13,467 nucleotides of DNA, taken from NCBI GenBank assembly GCA_003647035.1, contig QMMB01000031.1:1-13467 (forward strand), given 5' to 3'. Under the pieces are notes generated by a model, which had not been told where the DNA came from, searched no databases, and was given only the letters and a program-made list of their open reading frames with translations. This DNA is from Deltaproteobacteria bacterium. Lineage in GTDB: Bacteria; Myxococcota_A; Polyangia; Polyangiales; Houyiibacteriaceae. The position numbers and the translations under genes were made by a program. Each line of letters opens with the position of its first letter. Within the stretch, counting starts at the first letter, position 1. Of the stretch, positions 1-5,761 are shown piece after piece.

Positions 1-1
1 C

Positions 2-445
2 CCCGCGACCACCCCCCCGACGCCGATCTCTCAGCCCTCCCATCGGCCCACGCCACCGCCACTCCCGCTAAACGGTCCGTCGTCGCGGCCCATGGCTCCA
101 ACACCCATGGCTTCAACACCCATGGCTTCAACACCCATGCCAAGCACGCCGCTCACCGGCGCCCAGGTTTCGGCCGCCCCTGCGGCTGCCACGGCATATC
201 CCTCGCAGCCAGTGGCTGCCGCGATTGCGAGGACCTCGGTGCCCGTGCAGGCAACTGTTGCAGTCAACGAAGCGATATCCCACTCCGTCGTCGAACGCCT
301 GCAGACGCTCGGTCTCACTGCCGACCAAGTCGAAGGCGTGCTCAAGCTTTCCGCCGAGGTGGTCGAGCGTGTGGTTTGGGAAGTCGTTCCCGAGCTTGCC
401 GAAGCAATGATCCGTGAGGAATTGCACCGTCTCGTCGGTGACTGA
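2..445 (+). CDS. C-terminal part of a linker-rich protein with a C-terminal acidic helical domain (partial, 5' end outside window)
   Basis: The reading frame is open from the left edge, so the true start lies upstream and the ATG at 92 is probably internal. About 147 residues are visible. The first ~100 are a low-complexity linker rich in Pro, Thr, Ser and Ala, including tandem Met-Ala-Ser-Thr-Pro units. The last ~45 form a predicted helical domain with the core VVERVVWEVVPELAEAMI, followed by a charged end and TGA. From memory, this kind of ending (Val-Val-Glu-Arg-x-x-Trp-Glu-Val-Val-Pro-x-Leu-Ala-Glu) is common at the C-terminus of deltaproteobacterial proteins that begin with a zinc-ribbon or response-regulator domain and have a long disordered middle. 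The N-terminal domain is not visible, so no function is assigned. It lies 41 bp upstream of valS on the same strand and may be co-transcribed with it. The coding call is firm; the family call is tentative. Confidence 0.7.
   Translation, partial: PATTPPTPISQPSHRPTPPPLPLNGPSSRPMAPTPMASTPMASTPMPSTPLTGAQVSAAPAAATAYPSQPVAAAIARTSVPVQATVAVNEAISHSVVERLQTLGLTADQVEGVLKLSAEVVERVVWEVVPELAEAMIREELHRLVGD
92..151 (+). repeat. 15-bp in-frame tandem repeat (three near-identical copies plus one degenerate)
   Basis: Units begin at 92, 107, 122 and 137. The second and third copies are identical (ATGGCTTCAACACCC), the first differs at one base, and the fourth is diverged. Each unit is five codons, so the reading frame is kept and the protein shows Met-Ala-(Pro/Ser)-Thr-Pro units in its disordered linker. 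Repeats of this kind can change copy number by slippage without breaking the gene. Confidence 0.85.
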
Positions 446-486
446 GGCTTGACTGCCCCGCGATTTCACCGCACACGGTCGGTCGG

Positions 487-3270
487 ATGAGCGAACCGTC
501 TGACGAGATGCCCAAGCAGTACTCGCCGACCGAGAGTGAGTCGCGCTGGTACGAGTTCTGGGAGACATCAGGATACTTTGCGGCCTCTGAGGACCCGGAC
601 GACCGCCGGCCAACGTACACCCTGGCGATTCCGCCCCCTAACGTCACGGGCTCGCTCCACATGGGGCACGCATGCCGAACGACCTTTGAAGACGTCCTGT
701 GCCGTCACAAGCGCATGCAGGGCTACAATACGCTGTGGGTGCCTGGGATCGATCACGCCGGCATCGCGACGCAGGTGGTCGTCGAGCGTCAGCTCAAGAA
801 GGAAGGCCTGACGCGGCACGACCTCGGCCGCGAGAAGTTCATCGAGCGGGTTTGGGAGTGGAAGGAAGAGTCCGGCGGCCGGATCCTGCAACAGCTCCGA
901 AAGATGGGCGCTTCGTGCGACTGGCCCCGGACCAAATTCACGATGGACCCGGACATGGTGCGGGCGGTCCGTGAGGCGTTCGTGCGGCTCCACGAGGAGG
1001 GGTTGATCTACCGGGACACCCGGCTGGTCAACTGGGATGTCGAGGCGCAGACCGTGTTGTCGGACCTCGAGGTCGAGCAGGAGGAGGACGTCGAAGGCAC
1101 CATGTTTGATTTCGCCTACCCCTTGGCGGACGGGGATGGCGAGGTCGTGGTGTCGACTACACGGCCGGAGACGATGCTCGGGGATACCGCGGTGGCGATT
1201 CATCCCAACGACGAGCGCTACCGGCATCTGCACGGCAAGTATGTGCGTCACCCCTTCGTCGATCGGATGATTCCCGTCGTCCTCGATGCCGACCTCGTTG
1301 ACCCGGAGTTCGGCACCGGCGTCGTCAAGGTGACCCCCGCACACGATCCGAACGACTTTGCGACCGGTAAACGGCACGGCCTCGAGGAGATCAACATCTT
1401 CAATCTCGACGGCACGCTCAACGAGAATGGCGGGTCGTTTCAAGGGCTCGATCGCTTCGAGGCACGTAGGGCCGTGGAGATCGAGCTCGCCAACCTCGGA
1501 CTCGCGCGTGGGAGCAAGAAGCACATGATGACGCTGCCCCGCTCGCAGCGTTCCGGGACCATCGTCGAACCGATGATTTCGACTCAGTGGTTTGTGAAGA
1601 TGAAGCCGTTGGCGGCGCCCGCGATCAAGGTGGTGGAAGACGGCACGATTCAGATCCTTCCACCCGAGTGGAGCAAGACGTACTTTCATTGGCTCCGCAA
1701 CATCCAGGATTGGTGCATCTCCCGTCAGCTTTGGTGGGGACACCCGATTCCGGCCTGGTACTGCGACGACTGCGATCACGTCACCGTGTCCCGAGAAGAC
1801 GCGTCGGCGTGTGTCGGCTGTGGCAGCACTTCGATTCGACAAGACGAGGACGTGCTCGATACGTGGTTCAGCTCCGGACTGTGGCCGTTCTCGACGCTCG
1901 GATGGCCCGACAAGACCCTGGCGCTCGATCGCTTTTACCCGACCCAGGACATGGAGACGGGCTACGACATCCTGTTCTTTTGGGTCGCGCGCATGATCAT
2001 GATGGGCCTGCATTTCATGGGTGAGGTTCCGTTCACGCGTGTCCTGCTCGCCGGCTTGGTCACCGACGAGCGCGGCGACAAAATGAGCAAGGTCAAGGGC
2101 AACGTCGTGGATCCGCTCGACGTGATCTACGGTGCGACCGGGCAGGAGCTCATTGCGAAGGCCGAAAAGGCGGGCGCCAAGAAGGCGGGCATCAACTACC
2201 TTCGGACGACCTACCCGGACGGTTTCGCCGCCTACGGCGCTGACGCTCTGCGGATGACGCTTCTCAGCTATTCTCCCCAATCGCGGCGCATCGCGCTGTC
2301 GATGAAGCGGATCGAGGGCTACCGCAACTTTGCCAACAAGCTCTGGAACGCGTCACGCTACGCGTTGATGCGACTGGGGGATTCTTCGACCAAGGCGTCG
2401 CAGACCTGCCCACAGCCCCAGGCGCTCGCCAACCGGTGGGTGCTTTCAAGGCTCTACCAAGCGCTCGACACCGCTTCCACCGGCCTCGATACCTACCGCC
2501 TCGATGAGGCGTCCGGCGCGCTCTATCACTTCGTATGGGACGAGTTCTGCGATTGGTTTCTCGAGGTGAGCAAGCCGGCGCTCGATAGCGGCGACACCGC
2601 TCTGGTGCAGGAAACCGAAGCGACGCTCGTCCACGTGCTCGAGACCGTGCTGCGCGCGCTTCACCCGATGATGCCGCACATCACCGAGGAGATTTGGCAG
2701 CGAGTGCCTAAATGGGCCGATGCGGAGGCGAGCATCATGATCAGCCGGTACCCGTCGGCGTTGGTCGATGCAAAACTCCACCGCGACGCGGAACGTGACT
2801 TCGAGGTGGTGCAGGCGTTCGTCAGTAGCGCGCGAACGATCCGCGCCGAGCACGACGTTTCGAAGAGTCAGCCGATGAGGATTCATTGGCATACCGACGA
2901 TGACGACAAGCGCACCGTCCTCGAAGCCGAGCGCTTGACCATCGAAAGGTTGGCGCGCTGCGAGATATGCTTCGAGGCGGACGCCACCAAGGTCGACGAG
3001 CCCGCGGCTCATTTCGAGAACGCCGCGGTCTTCGTGATTCCCGGGATTCGGGCGGTGGTGCCTGACGTCATCGACACCGAAAAGGAGCGGGACCGTCTGC
3101 GGCGCGACATCAAGAAGGTCGAGAAGGAGCTCGGCGTTTTGGAGACCAAGCTCGCCAACCCGAGCTTTGTCGAGCGCGCGCCCGAGGCGGTGGTCGGCAA
3201 AGCGAGAAGCGACGCCTCCGACCTCCGCGAGAAGCGCGGGCGCTTGGAAGCGGCACTGACTAGCCTTTGA
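487..3270 (+). CDS. valS: Valine--tRNA ligase (ValRS)
   Basis: This cytoplasmic class I aminoacyl-tRNA synthetase charges tRNA-Val with valine. The 927 residues match the usual length. The HIGH motif is HMGH at residues 58-61 within PPPNVTGSLHMGHA. The editing (CP1) domain spans roughly 200-360, with STTRPETMLGDTA at 223-235 and TPAHDPNDF at 283-291. DWCISRQLWWGHPIPAW follows at 408-424, then two CxxC pairs (Cys 426/429 and 442/445) that look like a zinc knuckle. The KMSKS loop reads KMSKV at 532-536. An anticodon-binding domain follows, and residues ~860-927 form the charged coiled coil typical of ValRS. The ATG at 487 is the first candidate; an in-frame ATG at 508 is a possible alternative, as neither has a strong ribosome binding site. 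The HAD-UbiA gene follows after 10 bp, suggesting an operon. Confidence 0.97.
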   Translation: MSEPSDEMPKQYSPTESESRWYEFWETSGYFAASEDPDDRRPTYTLAIPPPNVTGSLHMGHACRTTFEDVLCRHKRMQGYNTLWVPGIDHAGIATQVVVERQLKKEGLTRHDLGREKFIERVWEWKEESGGRILQQLRKMGASCDWPRTKFTMDPDMVRAVREAFVRLHEEGLIYRDTRLVNWDVEAQTVLSDLEVEQEEDVEGTMFDFAYPLADGDGEVVVSTTRPETMLGDTAVAIHPNDERYRHLHGKYVRHPFVDRMIPVVLDADLVDPEFGTGVVKVTPAHDPNDFATGKRHGLEEINIFNLDGTLNENGGSFQGLDRFEARRAVEIELANLGLARGSKKHMMTLPRSQRSGTIVEPMISTQWFVKMKPLAAPAIKVVEDGTIQILPPEWSKTYFHWLRNIQDWCISRQLWWGHPIPAWYCDDCDHVTVSREDASACVGCGSTSIRQDEDVLDTWFSSGLWPFSTLGWPDKTLALDRFYPTQDMETGYDILFFWVARMIMMGLHFMGEVPFTRVLLAGLVTDERGDKMSKVKGNVVDPLDVIYGATGQELIAKAEKAGAKKAGINYLRTTYPDGFAAYGADALRMTLLSYSPQSRRIALSMKRIEGYRNFANKLWNASRYALMRLGDSSTKASQTCPQPQALANRWVLSRLYQALDTASTGLDTYRLDEASGALYHFVWDEFCDWFLEVSKPALDSGDTALVQETEATLVHVLETVLRALHPMMPHITEEIWQRVPKWADAEASIMISRYPSALVDAKLHRDAERDFEVVQAFVSSARTIRAEHDVSKSQPMRIHWHTDDDDKRTVLEAERLTIERLARCEICFEADATKVDEPAAHFENAAVFVIPGIRAVVPDVIDTEKERDRLRRDIKKVEKELGVLETKLANPSFVERAPEAVVGKARSDASDLREKRGRLEAALTSL

Positions 3271-3271
3271 G

Positions 3272-3278
3272 AAGAGGA
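3272..3278 (+). promoter_or_regulatory. Ribosome binding site supporting a TTG start
   Basis: A purine-rich AAGAGGA lies just before the TTG at 3281. The frame has a stop at 3257-3259, and the catalytic HAD motif begins 20 codons into the gene. TTG is the only conventional start codon in that interval, and the first in-frame ATG (codon 54) would remove the catalytic Asp residues. The spacing is short (2-6 bases depending on pairing), so translation may be modest. Confidence 0.65.
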
Positions 3279-3280
3279 TT

Positions 3281-4741
3281 TTGGACACGCCGGCTACAGA
3301 TTCGACCCCCGCTCCGACAAAGGGGCCGCTTTGCGTAGACCTCGATGGCACGCTGGTCGCTACCGACACGCTGGCCGAAAGCTTCATCACGCTGCTGAAG
3401 ACCGCGCCTTGGAAACTGTTCGCGGCGCTTGCCGCGTGGATGGGAGGGCGCCCTAAGCTCAAGCGATTCGTCGTGCGGAACGCGCCCGTGGATCCGGTTA
3501 CCCTTCCCTACCGAGCGGAAGTGTTGGATGAGATGCGCCGAGCGCGCGAAGACGGTCGACAGGTGTTGCTGATCACCGCATCGGACCAGGGAACCGCAGA
3601 CGCGATCGCAGGCCACATCGATCTGTTCGACGAGGCGATTGGCAGCGATGGTGAGAACAATCTCAAGGCCGACCGAAAGGCCGAGTACCTCGTGTCACGG
3701 TTCGGCGCTGGAGGCTTTCAGTACGTCGGTGATTCCCCGGCAGACCTGCCCGTCTGGAAGGCCGCCAACGAGGCGATCATGGTTTGCCCCAGCCCGAGTA
3801 CCCGCCGCGCGGCGGAACGTTCGGTTGCAACAGTGCGGGTCCTCTCGGAACGGCCGAGCAAGTGGAAGGCCGTGGCGAAGGAGCTTCGACCTCATCAATG
3901 GGCCAAGAACGTGCTGCTCTTCGTACCGCTGTACTTCTCGCACGAGTACACCGACCTGAGTCTGGTTCTCGCCGCTGTGGTGGCGTTCTTGTCGTTTAGC
4001 TTCTGCGCATCGTCGATTTACGTGCTGAACGACTTGATTGACTTGCCGTTGGACCGCCAGCACCGGAGCAAACGCAAACGCCCGCTCGCCGCGGGCACGC
4101 TATCGATTCCGGGCGGGGTCGCGCTGTCCGTGGCGTCTCTCGCGCTGGCGCTCACCCTCGCCACGACCCTGGTGAACCCGACCTTCGTCCTGGTTCTACT
4201 GGGCTACGTCGTGCTCACGACGGCGTACACGTTCGTCCTCAAGCAGAAAATCATCGTCGACGTGCTCACCTTGGCATCGCTGTTCACATATCGCGTGTTC
4301 GCTGGATCGGTGGCGGTGGAGGTGTCGCTCTCGCCTTGGTTGCTCGCGTTTTCGATATTTTTCTTCACGAGCTTGGCGTTCGTGAAGCGATATGCCGAGC
4401 TGATCCAGATCAAGGGTGACCCGACGCAATCCCTCAAGGGCCGCAACTACCTCCCGGCGGACATGCCAATCATCGCCGCGGCCGGCCCGGCGGCCGGTTT
4501 GCTCGCGGTGCTCGTGTTCGCCCTCTACATAAACAGCCCCATGATGCTGATGTACTATCCACGGCCCGAAGCGCTCTGGGGCATTTGTCTCATACTGATG
4601 TACTGGATCATGCGCGTCTGGTTCCTCGCCGCACGCGATCAAATGCACGACGACCCAGTGCTCTTCGCCGTGAAAGACAAGATCAGTCTGGCGGCCGGTG
4701 TCTTGGTGGTCCTCTGCTTGCTGTTCGCGCGCTACGCGTAG
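3281..4741 (+). CDS. HAD phosphatase-UbiA prenyltransferase fusion, resembling decaprenyl-phosphate phosphoribosyltransferase
   Basis: This 486-residue two-domain membrane protein starts at TTG. Residues ~15-190 are a HAD hydrolase with all four motifs: DLDGT at 20-24 (Asp20, Asp22), Thr99 in LLITASD, Lys133, and GDSPAD at 150-155. Residues ~200-486 are a UbiA-family integral membrane domain with about eight or nine hydrophobic segments. Its first Asp-rich motif, NDLIDLPLD at 250-258, is followed by HRSKRKRP; the second polar loop includes KRYAELIQIKGD at 369-380. RPHQWAKN at 203-210 and KRYAEL resemble the mycobacterial enzyme (UbiA/Rv3806c) that moves 5-phosphoribose from PRPP to decaprenyl phosphate. 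I infer that the HAD domain could remove the 5-phosphate from the resulting lipid-linked sugar. No epimerase of the DprE type is in the window, so the end product is unknown. A quinone-type prenyltransferase is a less likely alternative. Confidence 0.85.
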   Translation: MDTPATDSTPAPTKGPLCVDLDGTLVATDTLAESFITLLKTAPWKLFAALAAWMGGRPKLKRFVVRNAPVDPVTLPYRAEVLDEMRRAREDGRQVLLITASDQGTADAIAGHIDLFDEAIGSDGENNLKADRKAEYLVSRFGAGGFQYVGDSPADLPVWKAANEAIMVCPSPSTRRAAERSVATVRVLSERPSKWKAVAKELRPHQWAKNVLLFVPLYFSHEYTDLSLVLAAVVAFLSFSFCASSIYVLNDLIDLPLDRQHRSKRKRPLAAGTLSIPGGVALSVASLALALTLATTLVNPTFVLVLLGYVVLTTAYTFVLKQKIIVDVLTLASLFTYRVFAGSVAVEVSLSPWLLAFSIFFFTSLAFVKRYAELIQIKGDPTQSLKGRNYLPADMPIIAAAGPAAGLLAVLVFALYINSPMMLMYYPRPEALWGICLILMYWIMRVWFLAARDQMHDDPVLFAVKDKISLAAGVLVVLCLLFARYA

Positions 4742-4742
4742 C

Positions 4743-5291
4743 TCAGAAGAGCTCCATCTGCCCCGGCTGTACCACGCCTTCGTGAAAGCGGACGCCTTCG
4801 AGTTCGAGCAGAAGCTGTTTACGTTCGATCCCGCCGCCATAGCCGCCGAGATGGTGCCCCGCTTCCACGACGCGATGGCAAGGCACGATCACGGGGACGG
4901 GATTGACGTGGTTGGCTTGGCCCACGGCTCGCATCGCGCGCGGCGAGTGAATCTCGCGAGCCACGCCGCCGTAGGTGCGCACGTCGCCCCAGGGGATCGC
5001 ACGGAGCGCGTTCCAAACACGTAGCTGGAAGTCGGTTCCCCGCAGGTCGAGTGGGACCTCCGCGAAGTCCTCTGATTCGCCGTCGAAGTAACGAGTCAGC
5101 GGTTCAGCGTAGACAGCGGGGACGGCCGTCTCCTCTGCCTGGACACCCTGTAGGCGTTTGAAGGACAGCTGACGCAACCCAGAGGCCGACCATACGAGCC
5201 ACAGGGTCCCGAGACCTTTGGCCTCGAAGGTGCCCCACCCCGTGACGGGAGCTTGGTCGGGCTCGTCGGCAGTGATATCTTCTGCGGTCAT
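4743..5291 (-). CDS. ogt: Methylated-DNA--protein-cysteine methyltransferase (O6-alkylguanine repair)
   Basis: This suicide DNA-repair enzyme moves an alkyl group from O6-alkylguanine (or O4-alkylthymine) in DNA to its own cysteine. The 182 residues match the family. The active site is VPCHRVV with Cys138, where many relatives have IPCHRV. It is preceded by RAVGQANHVNP at 121-131, which includes the Arg finger and Asn hinge region. The winged-helix segment is around WGDVRTYGGVAREIHSPRAM (101-120). The Ada-type N-terminal regulatory domain is absent, so this is an Ogt-like stand-alone enzyme. Its stop is one base from the stop of the convergent HAD-UbiA gene. Its ATG (5289-5291) sits on the same CATG palindrome as the divergent lipoprotein gene, so its promoter must lie within that gene or further upstream. 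Confidence 0.95.
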   Translation of the reverse strand: MTAEDITADEPDQAPVTGWGTFEAKGLGTLWLVWSASGLRQLSFKRLQGVQAEETAVPAVYAEPLTRYFDGESEDFAEVPLDLRGTDFQLRVWNALRAIPWGDVRTYGGVAREIHSPRAMRAVGQANHVNPVPVIVPCHRVVEAGHHLGGYGGGIERKQLLLELEGVRFHEGVVQPGQMELF

Positions 5292-5292
5292 G
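5289..5292. other. CATG palindrome shared by two divergent start codons
   Basis: The palindrome CATG provides ATG on the plus strand (5290-5292, lipoprotein) and ATG on the minus strand (5291-5289, alkyltransferase). There is no intergenic DNA, and neither start has a clear Shine-Dalgarno sequence. Both start assignments are the best available but unproven: the lipoprotein start is set by its signal peptide, and the alkyltransferase has no obvious alternative ATG before residue 120. Confidence 0.6.
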
Positions 5293-5748
5293 GCTCGATT
5301 GGTCTGTTCATGTTGCCTGTGGGTTTCAATTGCATGCGGACCGAGTCTTAAACAAGCCCAAAGGAGCGCCAGCTACTACGAGCAGTGTTACGGTGCCGAT
5401 TTCGATCCGTCGGTGACCCCGGATCAGCGCCGTAGCTGCTGGTCGCGCTGGCTCGATGAGGAGTCGGAGAATCAGCCGCCCGAGCTCATCCGCTACGCTG
5501 AGAAGCGCCTGCAGCAACTCGCGATCGACGGGTCGACGAGGCCGCTTCCGAGCCAGGAGCCAGAGCCCATCCCCGCCCGCGAGCACGAATATCCCCGAGC
5601 TCCGCCCGGGGAATATCATACGTCGGCCTGCGTGCCGCTTTGCAATGATCGCTGGGCCGACTGCAACACCTACTGCGACATGAACGACAAGAGCTGCACG
5701 GCGGCTTGCGAGAGTGAATTTCGGGTTTGCACAGATGGGTGCCCCTAA
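5290..5748 (+). CDS. Putative small lipoprotein with a periodic cysteine array
   Basis: The frame encodes 152 residues from the ATG at 5290. That start gives a short Arg-containing N-region, a hydrophobic stretch and a possible lipobox ending in SIAC (Cys16), as expected for an exported lipoprotein, although the lipobox is not ideal. An upstream TTG would add 24 residues with no signal-peptide logic and was not chosen. The middle (~30-110) is polar, with Cys33, Cys50 and a Pro/Glu-rich linker. Residues 114-151 hold eight cysteines in a strict CxxxC-x6 pattern (114, 118, 125, 129, 136, 140, 147, 151). I do not recognise the family; Cys-patterned secreted proteins of this type are common in myxobacteria. 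It is flanked by divergent ogt and convergent sucrose synthase, whose stop is 13 bp away. Confidence 0.7.
   Translation: MARLVCSCCLWVSIACGPSLKQAQRSASYYEQCYGADFDPSVTPDQRRSCWSRWLDEESENQPPELIRYAEKRLQQLAIDGSTRPLPSQEPEPIPAREHEYPRAPPGEYHTSACVPLCNDRWADCNTYCDMNDKSCTAACESEFRVCTDGCP
5629..5745 (+). repeat. Four-unit 11-residue cysteine repeat (CxxxC-x6) at the end of the lipoprotein
   Basis: Cysteine codons fall at spacings of 4, 7, 4, 7, 4, 7 and 4 residues up to the penultimate residue, so the protein period is exactly 11 residues. The DNA units themselves are diverged, which implies the spacing is held by selection at the protein level. An 11-residue period is about three helical turns, so the cysteines could line one face of a helix or pair across a helical hairpin. 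Confidence 0.85.
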
Positions 5749-5761
5749 CGCGGGTGGAGCG

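Noticed and set aside
446..486. Possible valS promoter or T-box-like leader in the 41-bp gap.
   Set aside because: The gap is too short for a T-box, and only an isolated TTGACT-like hexamer is present with no matching -10 box.
568..2280. A 570-codon minus-strand frame within valS.
   Set aside because: It is antisense to conserved ValRS motifs and its translation is rich in Arg, His and Val without any family signature.
2446..3462. A 338-codon minus-strand frame across the end of valS and the start of the HAD-UbiA gene.
   Set aside because: It is antisense to two well-supported genes, with no domain and no ribosome binding site.
4739..4745. Bidirectional terminator between the convergent HAD-UbiA and ogt genes.
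   Set aside because: Only one base separates the stops and I saw no hairpin with a T run in the adjoining sequence.
5218..5289. An upstream TTG start adding 24 residues to the lipoprotein.
   Set aside because: The extension lacks signal-peptide character and overlaps ogt; the ATG at 5290 places a short positive N-region before the hydrophobic stretch.
5589..5616. Imperfect inverted repeat (ATATCCCC and GGGGAATAT) in the lipoprotein gene.
   Set aside because: It has a bulge, lies in the coding region of the linker, is not followed by a T run, and is explained by Pro/Glu/Tyr codons.
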